Assembly (NCBI RefSeq): GCF_000311845.1
Contig: NZ_HE978574.1
Span: 132,252-185,736, forward strand
From: Enorma massiliensis phI
Lineage (GTDB): Bacteria > Actinomycetota > Coriobacteriia > Coriobacteriales > Coriobacteriaceae
Direction of reading: 5' to 3'
Length of the DNA: 53,485 nt
Made by a program: the position numbers and the translations under genes. Shown here piece by piece: positions 43,476-51,451 of this stretch (the stretch's first letter is position 1; every line of letters starts with the position of its first letter). Below the pieces are notes generated by a model, which did no database searches, was not told the origin of the DNA, and saw only the letters and a program-made list of their open reading frames with translations.

Positions 43476-45314
43476 ATGAACGGAATGGTCGTCGTTGTGG
43501 TGGCCGCGGTGGTGCTTGCCGCCGGCTACCTCGTATATGGTCGATGGCTGGCAAAGACCTGGGGGATCGACCGCGAGGCTCTTACCCCTGCCAAACGCAT
43601 GGAGGACGGCAAGAATTTCTCGCCCGCCTCGTGCTTCACGGCGTTTTCGCACCAGTTCAGCTCCATCTGCGGTGCGGGCCCGGTCACGGGTACTATCGCG
43701 GCGATGATGTTCGGCTGGTTGCCGGTGCTTCTGTGGGTGCTCGTGGGCGGCATCTTCTTCGGCGCCGTGCACGACTTCGGTGCGCTCTATGCCAGCGTGA
43801 AGAACAACGGCAAGTCGCTCGCCCAGCTCATCGACAAGTACATCGGTCGCACGGGACGCCGTCTGTTCCTGCTCTTTAGCTGGCTGTTCACCATCATCGT
43901 GATCGCGGCCTTCGTGGACATGGTTGCCGGCACCTTCCAGGCCACCTTCGCCGCCGATGGCGCCGTGGACGCGGCCGCCTCCTATGCCGGTGGCACGGCG
44001 GGCACCATCTCGATCCTCTTCACATTCGTTGCTATCGCATTCGGCTGGATCAACCGCAAGTTCGGCCTTAGCGGTTGGAAAGAGCTCCTGCTTGCTGTGG
44101 TGCTCTTCGTTCTCATGTTCGCCGTGGGCATGCAGTTCCCGGTATATCTGAGCAAGTTTGGCTGGTTCGCAGTCATCGCGGTGTACCTGCTGTTCGCTGC
44201 GGCTATGCCCATCCAGACCCTCAAGCAGCCGCGTGACTATCTCACGAGCATCATGATGATCGTCATGATCGTGTGCGCGGTGCTCGGCATCTTCGTGCTC
44301 GGCGCCAACGGCGAGGCCACGATGACCGCCCCGATGGTCGCCGACATCTCAGCGCTCGCCGCAAACGGCAGCTATCTGTTCCCGCTGCTGTTCGTGTCGG
44401 TCGCATGCGGCGCGCTCTCCGGCTTCCATAGCCTCGTTTCCACCAACACCTCGTCCAAGCAGGTCGAGAAGGAGCAGGATACCGTCGTCGTGGGCTACGG
44501 CGCCATGATCGTCGAATCCTTCGTGGGCGTGCTCGCCATCGTGGTGGCCGCCATCATGTACTCCCAGATCAACAACACCGGCGCCGCCGGCGCGCTTCAG
44601 GGCACGCCGTTCCAGATCTTCTCGCAGGGTGTGGCGCGCGGCATGATGGCCTTCGGCGTGAACGGGACGCTGGCCACCGTGTTCATGACCATGTGCGTCT
44701 CCGCACTCGCGCTGACCTCGGTTGACGCTGTAGCGCGCATCGGCCGCCTCTCGTTCCAGGAGTTCTTCGCAAAGGGCGACGACGCCGCCGAGGATGTGGC
44801 AGCCGAGAACACCGGCCTTGCCAAGGTCTTCTCGAACACCTGGGTTGCCACCGTGCTCACGCTGGCGCTCGGCTTCGCGCTCGCATTTGGCGGTTACAAC
44901 AACATCTGGCCGCTCTTCGGCGCGTCCAACCAGCTGCTTGGCGGCATGACCATGATCACGCTCGCGGTGTTCTGCAAGTGCACCGGCCGCAAGGGCTTCA
45001 TGCTCTACGTTCCCGTGGCGTTCTTGCTCGCCTGCACGTTCACCTCGCTTGTGCAGAGCATCATCAGCTGCGCGAACGCGCTCGCTGCCGGCGGCATGGC
45101 GGTCATCGCGACTTCCGGCCTGCAGCTCGTGTTCGCAATCCTCATCGTGATTCTGGGCATCTTCGTGGCATACAACTGCTTGAAGGAGCTCTTCACCAAG
45201 GAGGCCGGCTCCATCCCCGACGAGGAGCCCGAGTGGTCGCAGATGGGTAAGGCTCGTTACAGCCATGGTGAGCGCCCCGAGGCTCCGGCCGACGGCGCCA
45301 AGGCTCAGGCCTAA
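43476..45314 (+). CDS. cstA: CstA-family carbon starvation protein (pyruvate/peptide transporter)
   Basis: This is a 612-residue membrane protein with about 16 hydrophobic segments, close in length to the Bacillus-type member. The family motif ASCFTAFSHQFSSICGAGPVTG lies near residues 49-70, and HDFGALYASVKNNGKS near 96-111. E. coli CstA and its paralogue BtsT import pyruvate and have been linked to peptide uptake during carbon starvation. The N-terminus is a direct membrane helix (MNGMVVVVVAAVVLAAGYL). AAGGAA lies about 7 bases before the ATG. Its long leader carries a small ORF and a terminator, suggesting regulated read-through. Two hairpins follow the stop. Confidence 0.93.
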   Translation: MNGMVVVVVAAVVLAAGYLVYGRWLAKTWGIDREALTPAKRMEDGKNFSPASCFTAFSHQFSSICGAGPVTGTIAAMMFGWLPVLLWVLVGGIFFGAVHDFGALYASVKNNGKSLAQLIDKYIGRTGRRLFLLFSWLFTIIVIAAFVDMVAGTFQATFAADGAVDAAASYAGGTAGTISILFTFVAIAFGWINRKFGLSGWKELLLAVVLFVLMFAVGMQFPVYLSKFGWFAVIAVYLLFAAAMPIQTLKQPRDYLTSIMMIVMIVCAVLGIFVLGANGEATMTAPMVADISALAANGSYLFPLLFVSVACGALSGFHSLVSTNTSSKQVEKEQDTVVVGYGAMIVESFVGVLAIVVAAIMYSQINNTGAAGALQGTPFQIFSQGVARGMMAFGVNGTLATVFMTMCVSALALTSVDAVARIGRLSFQEFFAKGDDAAEDVAAENTGLAKVFSNTWVATVLTLALGFALAFGGYNNIWPLFGASNQLLGGMTMITLAVFCKCTGRKGFMLYVPVAFLLACTFTSLVQSIISCANALAAGGMAVIATSGLQLVFAILIVILGIFVAYNCLKELFTKEAGSIPDEEPEWSQMGKARYSHGERPEAPADGAKAQA

Positions 45315-45324
45315 TACCCTCCCA

Positions 45325-45359
45325 AAATGATAAAACGAACCCGGTTCGTTTTATCATTT
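45325..45359 (+). terminator. Hairpin after cstA
   Basis: A 17-bp perfect stem around one base (AAATGATAAAACGAACC and complement) is AT-rich at the base and ends in ATTTCTT. It lies 11 bases after the cstA stop. Confidence 0.65.
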
Positions 45360-45374
45360 CTTCCGACGAGATAA

Positions 45375-45415
45375 GCCGCGAAGGGTGCAGGTGCCCTTCG
45401 CGGCTTGTTGGTTTT
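45375..45415 (+). terminator. Second terminator after cstA
   Basis: GCCGCGAAGGG pairs with CCCTTCGCGGC across 7 bases and is followed by TTGTTGGTTTT, a usable T-tract. Confidence 0.75.
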
Positions 45416-45464
45416 GGGCTGAGTCAATTTGAGGTGCCCGATTGCCAAGAAATGGCTTCATTCA

Positions 45465-46823
45465 CTACGCCCGCGTGCCGTTGCGAGCGATGAAGACCTC
45501 GTAGTCGGCTTCGTTCTGGTCGGCGTATGCCTGCGAGAAGTTCCAGAGCGCGTCCTCAAACGCGTCGCCGTCGTCCAGATAGGCCGATATGGCCAATTCG
45601 TCGCCGGTGCGGGCGTGTGCGTGCGCAAGCGCGTGGGCGCACAAGCGGGCGACGCTTTCCAAGCTGCCGGCACCAATGCGCTCAAGGTCGATTGACCCCT
45701 TACCGTTCCAGAGCTGGCGTACATAGTAATCGCGCGCGGTGCCGTCGGGCGCGGTGGCTTTGGTCCACCCGAGCAAGATGTCGCTCGTGGACTGCACGAG
45801 CCGCTGGCCTTGCACCACGCGCTCGGCGTGGCTGGCAAAGGGCGCGGGCCGCCAGAAGCGCTCGACTACGGACTCGCTCGCCTCCTTGGCCTGCAGGATA
45901 AGCGGGTCGTCAGCGTTTTTGCCGGCGAGCAGCGCGATCCATGCACGCGTGCCCACGCTGCCCACGCCCACGACCTTGCGTGCCGCGTCGTGCACGTGGT
46001 AGTGCTCCAGCAACATGCGCCGATCGTAGGGAAGGCTCGCGAGATAGGAGTCAAGCAGCTCCTGCAAGGCTGCAAAGAGTTCGTTGCTGTCGGTGTAGCC
46101 CTGGAGCGCCTCAAGGTCGCTAAGGGGCACGAGTTCGGGAGGCTGCGAGTTGAAGCGCAGCGCATCGCCGACTCGATGGGCGAGCTTATCGGCGGCGCGC
46201 TGGTTATCCTTCTGGCGCGCCTTCTCAACCGCGCGGCGCACGGTGCGCCCGGTCTTGCCATGGAGGTCGCGCTCGAACTCGTCGAGCGCCTGCTCTACGT
46301 CGAGGTGCGCATACCACACATCGAGCTCCCCCATCTTGGCGAAGCTGCAGAGCGAGCGGCGGTACTGCTTGGCGCAGGCGCGCACGGCGTCTCGGCGGTC
46401 TTTCTTGGCGAAGCCCCGGTCGCGCCCGCAAATCTCGACGCTCGCGGCGAGGCGCTTGATATCCCATTCCCATGGGCCCGGCGCGGTTTCATCGAAGTCG
46501 TTAACATCGAACACGAGATGGCGCGTGGGGCTCGAGAAGACGCCGAAGTTCGCGATGTGCGCGTCGCCGATGCACTGCACTTCGATGCCGCTGACCGGCT
46601 GCGTGGCGAGGTCGTGCGCCATGATGATGGCCGTGCCGCGAAAGAACGTGAAAGGTGAGGCGCCCATGCGCTCGTAGCGGAGCGGCACGAGCTCGGGTAC
46701 GCGGGTGGCGGATTGTCCATCTATAAGCTCGATGGCGTCTGTTCGGTTGGGCTGGACGCTCCAAACTGCGAAATCTTCGAGTGAAGGGGCGGTTTGCGTG
46801 CGGGTAGTTCGGCTGTTGCTCAT
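45465..46823 (-). CDS. DUF2252 family protein
   Basis: This is a 452-residue cytosolic protein of the DUF2252 family, which resembles distant kinase-like phosphotransferases. Family markers are FTFFRGTAIIMAHDL near residue 58, CIGDAHIANFGVF near 85, VFDVNDFDE near 105, and VGVGSVGTRAWIALL near 280. No activity has been established for the family that I can name. The start has GGAGG about 4 bases upstream and overlaps the stop of the permease gene (ATGA), so the two are translationally coupled. Longer in-frame starts would lie inside the permease gene. Confidence 0.88.
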   Translation of the reverse strand: MSNSRTTRTQTAPSLEDFAVWSVQPNRTDAIELIDGQSATRVPELVPLRYERMGASPFTFFRGTAIIMAHDLATQPVSGIEVQCIGDAHIANFGVFSSPTRHLVFDVNDFDETAPGPWEWDIKRLAASVEICGRDRGFAKKDRRDAVRACAKQYRRSLCSFAKMGELDVWYAHLDVEQALDEFERDLHGKTGRTVRRAVEKARQKDNQRAADKLAHRVGDALRFNSQPPELVPLSDLEALQGYTDSNELFAALQELLDSYLASLPYDRRMLLEHYHVHDAARKVVGVGSVGTRAWIALLAGKNADDPLILQAKEASESVVERFWRPAPFASHAERVVQGQRLVQSTSDILLGWTKATAPDGTARDYYVRQLWNGKGSIDLERIGAGSLESVARLCAHALAHAHARTGDELAISAYLDDGDAFEDALWNFSQAYADQNEADYEVFIARNGTRA

Positions 46824-48094
46824 AGCACCTCCAACACGGCGGCAAGCACCGCAAGTACGGCGAGGAACGCGATGTTCCACACGGTGAACAGCATGAAATA
46901 GCGGCCCTTCTCGCGCGGGAGCACGAGTGCTACCTGTTTATACGAGATGAGGCTCGCCATGGACGCGATGAGCGTACCCAGGCCGCCGAGGTTCGTGCCC
47001 ACGATGAGCGCAGCGAAGTACGACGTGAAGCCGGAGAGCAAGATGGCGGCAGGCACATTCGAGAGAACTTGGCTCGCGATGACGGAGACGGCGAGCTCGT
47101 GGCCATCGATGAGCTGCGCGAGCGCGGTGCTCACCATCTCGATGCGGCCGACGTTGCCAACGAAGACGAAGAACGCGATGAACGTGAACAGCAGCGCGTA
47201 GTCCACATGCAGAAGCGCGCGGCGGTCTGCGGCAAGCGCCACGACGATGGTTACCGCGACGATTGCCTGGTAGGGGAGGATATGCGCGACGGAAAGCAGG
47301 GCGAGTACGAAAAGTGCCGCCCAGGGGAGCACGCGGAGCGGGGAGGGTGCGGGGTCGTCGGCATCGCTGGCGAGCTGCGGGGTTTCGTTGGCGTCCGTGG
47401 CGCTAGCAGCGTTGTCGGCTTCACCGCAAGTTGCCGGGCTGTCCGCACTGCCGTCTTCGCTGCTGCTGGCCGGGTTGCCCGCGTCCACGCTGCGCGCCGC
47501 CTTCTCCTTCGCGTGCTCTGGAATTCGGCCAAAGAACGCGATCGCGCCCACGAGCAGCACGAGCGCTGCTGCGGCATAAGGCAGCATGAGCAGCAGGAAG
47601 TCGGTGAGAGCCATGTGCGATGTGCTGTAGAGGTAAAGGTTCTGCGGGTTGCCGATGGGCGTGAGCATGCTGCCGAGGTTCGCGGCGATGGTCATCATGA
47701 CCACGGTGAAGCATGCATGGCGTGGGGAATCGAGCGTGCGCAGCGCCAGCAGGGCGAAGGGGACGAACGTCACGAGGGCGACGTCGTTCGTGATGAGCAT
47801 GCTCGAGAAGAAGGCGAGGAGCGTGAGTGCGAGCGCGAGGCGTCGGGGTCCGCGTACGGCGCTTAGGAGATGCCGGCAGGCGATGCGGAACACGCCGAGA
47901 CGCGAGAGCCCGGCCATGATCGTCATGAGGCTGAAGAGCATGCCGATGGTGCGAAGGTCGACGTATTCCGCATAGGCAGCGTCGGGCGGGACGGCGGCGC
48001 ACGAGATGATCGCCAGCACGATGGCCACGACGAGCACGGGGTCTTTTCGCACGATTTCGCGCACGTTGAGAGCAAAACGCATGAACGCGTCCAT
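46820..48094 (-). CDS. SLC13/ArsB-NhaD superfamily anion permease
   Basis: This is a 424-residue membrane protein with 10-11 helices. SSMLITNDVALVTFVPFALLAL near residue 100 and GSMLTPIGNPQNLYLY near 145 are the two re-entrant loop motifs of the superfamily (anion/Na+ or arsenite permeases). The second half repeats the pattern with QVLSNVPAAILLSGF. A Ser/Asp/Ala-rich cytosolic loop of about 55 residues (about 195-255) joins the halves. The substrate cannot be read. AAAGG lies 5 bases before the chosen ATG; a GTG six codons upstream has none. It is first in a two-gene operon with the DUF2252 gene. Confidence 0.85.
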   Translation of the reverse strand: MDAFMRFALNVREIVRKDPVLVVAIVLAIISCAAVPPDAAYAEYVDLRTIGMLFSLMTIMAGLSRLGVFRIACRHLLSAVRGPRRLALALTLLAFFSSMLITNDVALVTFVPFALLALRTLDSPRHACFTVVMMTIAANLGSMLTPIGNPQNLYLYSTSHMALTDFLLLMLPYAAAALVLLVGAIAFFGRIPEHAKEKAARSVDAGNPASSSEDGSADSPATCGEADNAASATDANETPQLASDADDPAPSPLRVLPWAALFVLALLSVAHILPYQAIVAVTIVVALAADRRALLHVDYALLFTFIAFFVFVGNVGRIEMVSTALAQLIDGHELAVSVIASQVLSNVPAAILLSGFTSYFAALIVGTNLGGLGTLIASMASLISYKQVALVLPREKGRYFMLFTVWNIAFLAVLAVLAAVLEVL

Positions 48095-48338
48095 GGGAGC
48101 CTTTCGTTTCACATGAGATGGAGCCCGCTTAGCGTATGACAGGCGCTTTCCGCTGGCAAGGCTATGGTTTCACCGAGATGCGCGGGCGGCGGCTCCGGGG
48201 GCGTGCGGCAGGAGATACATGGGGCATACGCTGCGCTGTTACGGGTGCGCAACAACGCGATGGCGTGCGGTACACTTCAGGTGGGCGAAGCGCCCGGTCG
48301 ACTGCTCCCATGTTCCGAACGAGGAAGCGAGGTTCCGC

Positions 48339-49475
48339 ATGCGTAGCGACGAAGGTTGGTATCTGGACGACGGCGGAACGCTGGTGGTCGACGGCTTCGT
48401 CCCGTGTGCGGACGAGGTTCCCTGGCAGCAGATCGCCGACCAAGTCCACGCGGTGAGCGTGCAGTCCGGTGCGCAGGTGGAGCGCTTGGATCGATTGTTC
48501 GCGGGTTGCCGCCATCTGACCGCCGTTGACGGCATGGAAAACCTGACGTGCCTCGGCGGCGCGGGTGCAGACGACGCGAGCGAGATGTTCGCGGGCTGCT
48601 CTGAGTTGCGCCGTATCGATCTTTCGGCATTTGACGCTTCGCGTTTGCGCAGCGCATGGGGCATGTTCCAAGATTGCCGCGAGCTGCGCGAGGTCGTCCT
48701 TCCCGCGCAGGGGTTTCCTGAGCTGCGCGAGGCGGGCGGCATGTTTCGCGGATGCCGTAGACTGCACTCGTTCGATTTCGCGGCGCTGGGTGCTCCGAAC
48801 CTCGAGGACGCGTCCGATTTCTTTCGGATGTGCACCTGGCTCGACGAGGTCTCGTTCATCGGCGCGCGAACCGGGCGGCTCGTCACGGCGGAGCGGATGT
48901 TCTATGGCTGCTGCAACCTGGCGCGCATTACGGGCGCCGATAGCCTGCAGACCGGTCGTATCGAAAACCTTTCCGGCATGTTCCGCTTTTGCGCGCGCCT
49001 GTCGCAGCTCGATTGCGCGTTGTGGGACACCGCGAGCGTCCGCGAGGCGAACTTCCTGTTCAGCGGCTGTTCGTCCCTCTCGCAACTCGATGTGTCCATG
49101 TGGCGCATGCCTCGCCTGCAGGCGGCGCGCGGCATGTTCTCCTATACGCCGATCGAGCGTGCGAGCCTGGCGGGCTGGGGCACCCATGAACTCATTGACG
49201 AGAGCTATATGTTCGACGGGTGCGCCTTGCTGCGCGAGGTGGCGTTCGGCACCATGGATCTCTCTGGCGTTTTGCGCGCACAGGGCATGTTCGACGGCTG
49301 CACGGCACTGGAGCGCATCGCGCACGAGGGACGTGGCATGGAGAACATCCGAAACGCGGCGCGGCTGTTCTTCGGCTGCAAGAGCTTGGAACATGTCCCC
49401 GGCGGTTTCGTTGATCTGGCGCTGGCGGAGGACGCCTATCGGGCTCGCGAGGGCTGCCCGGCGCCCTTGCCGTAG
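48339..49475 (+). CDS. Soluble DUF285 (BspA-like 26-residue repeat) protein
   Basis: This is a 378-residue protein made almost wholly of repeats of the form MFxGCxxLxxIDLSxFDxSxL, about ten in number, from residue 50 onward. These are DUF285 repeats, which are related to leucine-rich BspA-like repeats. There is no signal peptide, membrane helix or sorting signal, unlike most surface BspA-type proteins, so it should be cytosolic. The N-terminus MRSDEGWYLDDGGTLVVDG has no known domain. GAGG lies 6 bases before the ATG. It is the first of three plus-strand genes whose third member carries the same repeats behind a protein kinase. I infer a protein-protein interaction role; no activity is known. 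Confidence 0.75.
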   Translation: MRSDEGWYLDDGGTLVVDGFVPCADEVPWQQIADQVHAVSVQSGAQVERLDRLFAGCRHLTAVDGMENLTCLGGAGADDASEMFAGCSELRRIDLSAFDASRLRSAWGMFQDCRELREVVLPAQGFPELREAGGMFRGCRRLHSFDFAALGAPNLEDASDFFRMCTWLDEVSFIGARTGRLVTAERMFYGCCNLARITGADSLQTGRIENLSGMFRFCARLSQLDCALWDTASVREANFLFSGCSSLSQLDVSMWRMPRLQAARGMFSYTPIERASLAGWGTHELIDESYMFDGCALLREVAFGTMDLSGVLRAQGMFDGCTALERIAHEGRGMENIRNAARLFFGCKSLEHVPGGFVDLALAEDAYRAREGCPAPLP

Positions 49476-49714
49476 CGCTTGCGGTGTCACGCTGCCGCGG
49501 CGCTCGCTTCCCGCCGCAGCGCTCGCGCCCTTCGTGTTGCGCAACAGGGGCGCCGCCCGGCGATATCGTAGCCTTGCCAACCACGACGGGAGGAGCGTCT
49601 GCGAGCATCCTGCAACCGCCAATTAACGTCTGAGGAATGCCTCGCCGGCACCGTCCGACGAGCGCTGGATAGCGGTACCATTTTTTATAAGCACTGACAT
49701 GGGAGGCTGATGCC
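49476..49714. other. Intergenic region before the FHA gene
   Basis: It is GC-rich for 180 bases, then an AT island ATTTTTTATAAGC occurs about 30 bases before the next start and could hold a -10 (TATAAG), with no good -35. There is no hairpin with a T-tract after the DUF285 gene, so read-through is possible. Confidence 0.35.
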
Positions 49715-51415
49715 ATGGATACCATCACCGGCGACCTGTTCGAATTCTGCGCTATCACCAATGCTGCCCGTGAGGCGGTCAACCGGACGACGGGGGGAAC
49801 CGATGCGGAAGGCCTTCTCAAGGCGGGCTGGAAACAGGCGTTTGCCGATAAGTCCTACAAGTGCATGCGCGACATCATGCGCTTCCAGATGTCCGTCCGC
49901 GACCAAGCGGGCAAAGAGCAGGTGCTTGTGGTGAAGCTCAAGCAGGGCGACCCAAACAAGAAGCCGGCGCGCAAGAATCCCAAGCCGTACTACACCTACG
50001 GCATCGATCGCGAGGACGGTTCCCAACGTCCCTACCAGAGGCTGTGGGATTTTGCCTACGTGTCGGATAGCGCATATAAGCAGCTCATGGACCTCGCTCT
50101 GCCCGAGCCGTGGTCGTTTACCGATCGTGACGGCGGCCATGAGATTCTCAGCTGGTATCTCAACGGTACGTTTCTGCATCTGCTGGACGAGGAGAAGATT
50201 CGCTACGGACAGGATGCCCAGGGCAAGTTCGCGGTCTTCTGCACGGGTTTGGTCAACCGTAACTTCGAGGACATCTACTGCTTCTGTGAGCCGAACAGCA
50301 AGGCTAAAGCCGAATGGATCGTCAAGTCGTTCTGCACTAAGGGCTCGGGCAATGCTGGCAAGCGCCTTGTCCGCGCGCTCGGCACCGACATGCCCCAGCG
50401 AGCCGTGTACTACCGAACTCTGACCGACGTCGTGTACGACGGCTCCTTCGAGCTCGTGCCGGACTTCGAGCATCTGATGCTGCGCTGGAACCGCGTCGAA
50501 CCCTCTGCCCTGCGCGTGCTGTTCGCGGGTTCTGCTGAAGCGGCGCCCCTCATCGATGAGGCGGAGCGCGAATCCGATCCCAAGAAACGCCAGGAGCTCC
50601 TCGAGCCCTTGAAGGGAATCGTGGACGGCGACGAGCGCCTGCGCCGATCGCTGTGGCGGGCGCTGAGTGACGCGTGCGAGCTTGCGCAGACGCGGGCGCG
50701 CTACATGTTCTCCAGCGCCATCCCGTCGTGGAATCCGAAGCGCAGCAAGGGCGGCGAGGTCTTCTTCTGCCTGCCGCTGAGCTTGGTCGATGCCGACCGT
50801 GTGGACGCGGTGCTGGTAGCACGTAGGATCGAGGTCCAGCGCGACGGGGCGCCGTATTGCTACTACGAGGGCGAGACAATCTACTCGCTGCAGATGGCGT
50901 ACGAGCACGCGCGGACTCTCCAACGCGTCGACGGTCTCATGGGGTGGATTGAGTCGGCCTTCCCGTCTGTGGCCGCTAAGGGCTCGATTACCCCGGCAGG
51001 CGGTGACTCGGCTTTCTCGAGTACGATCGCACCGTCTATGACGCCGCGGCTGGGCAACGATGATGAGCAAGACGACCCATCCTCGCGCTTGGCTCGCCTG
51101 GCGCCCGAGGATCCCGCGATGGGGACGTACGTGGTGCGGCCCGGCGACGTGATCGGCGTGGCGCGTCGCAGCAGTGACCCTGCGCCCGATATCGTGCTGC
51201 CCTCGATACGTACATTCAAGTACGTGTCACAGCGGCACGGCACGTTCACGTGCGCCGGCGGCACCTGGAGCTATGAGCAGCACGATGTGAACGGCACCAA
51301 GGTGCGCCATCTCGACGGGTCTGTTCAAAAGCTGACCAAAGGTTCCAAGACCGAGCTCGCCTCTGGCGACGAGCTGTCGTTCGCCGAGTCGGCGTGGATG
51401 AAGTTCATGGTGTAG
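49715..51415 (+). CDS. DUF3825 domain protein with C-terminal FHA domain
   Basis: This is a 566-residue soluble protein. The middle (about 120-400) resembles DUF3825: ILSWYLNGTFLHLLDEEKI, then FAVFCTGLVNRNFEDIYCFCEPN. That domain is found with RNA-binding modules in other proteins but has no proven activity. After an Asp/Ser-rich linker (about 430-460) comes an FHA domain (about 468-566): GDVIGVARR, VSQRHGTF and VNGTKVR are the phosphothreonine-binding Gly, Ser-x-x-His and Asn-Gly-Thr positions, followed by LASGDELSFA. GGGAGG lies about 8 bases before the ATG. It is followed after 36 bases by a Ser/Thr kinase gene, which could supply the phosphothreonine ligand. Confidence 0.8.
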   Translation: MDTITGDLFEFCAITNAAREAVNRTTGGTDAEGLLKAGWKQAFADKSYKCMRDIMRFQMSVRDQAGKEQVLVVKLKQGDPNKKPARKNPKPYYTYGIDREDGSQRPYQRLWDFAYVSDSAYKQLMDLALPEPWSFTDRDGGHEILSWYLNGTFLHLLDEEKIRYGQDAQGKFAVFCTGLVNRNFEDIYCFCEPNSKAKAEWIVKSFCTKGSGNAGKRLVRALGTDMPQRAVYYRTLTDVVYDGSFELVPDFEHLMLRWNRVEPSALRVLFAGSAEAAPLIDEAERESDPKKRQELLEPLKGIVDGDERLRRSLWRALSDACELAQTRARYMFSSAIPSWNPKRSKGGEVFFCLPLSLVDADRVDAVLVARRIEVQRDGAPYCYYEGETIYSLQMAYEHARTLQRVDGLMGWIESAFPSVAAKGSITPAGGDSAFSSTIAPSMTPRLGNDDEQDDPSSRLARLAPEDPAMGTYVVRPGDVIGVARRSSDPAPDIVLPSIRTFKYVSQRHGTFTCAGGTWSYEQHDVNGTKVRHLDGSVQKLTKGSKTELASGDELSFAESAWMKFMV

Positions 51416-51451
51416 CGCAGGTACCTTCGCATGTGAGCAGGGGAGAAGGAC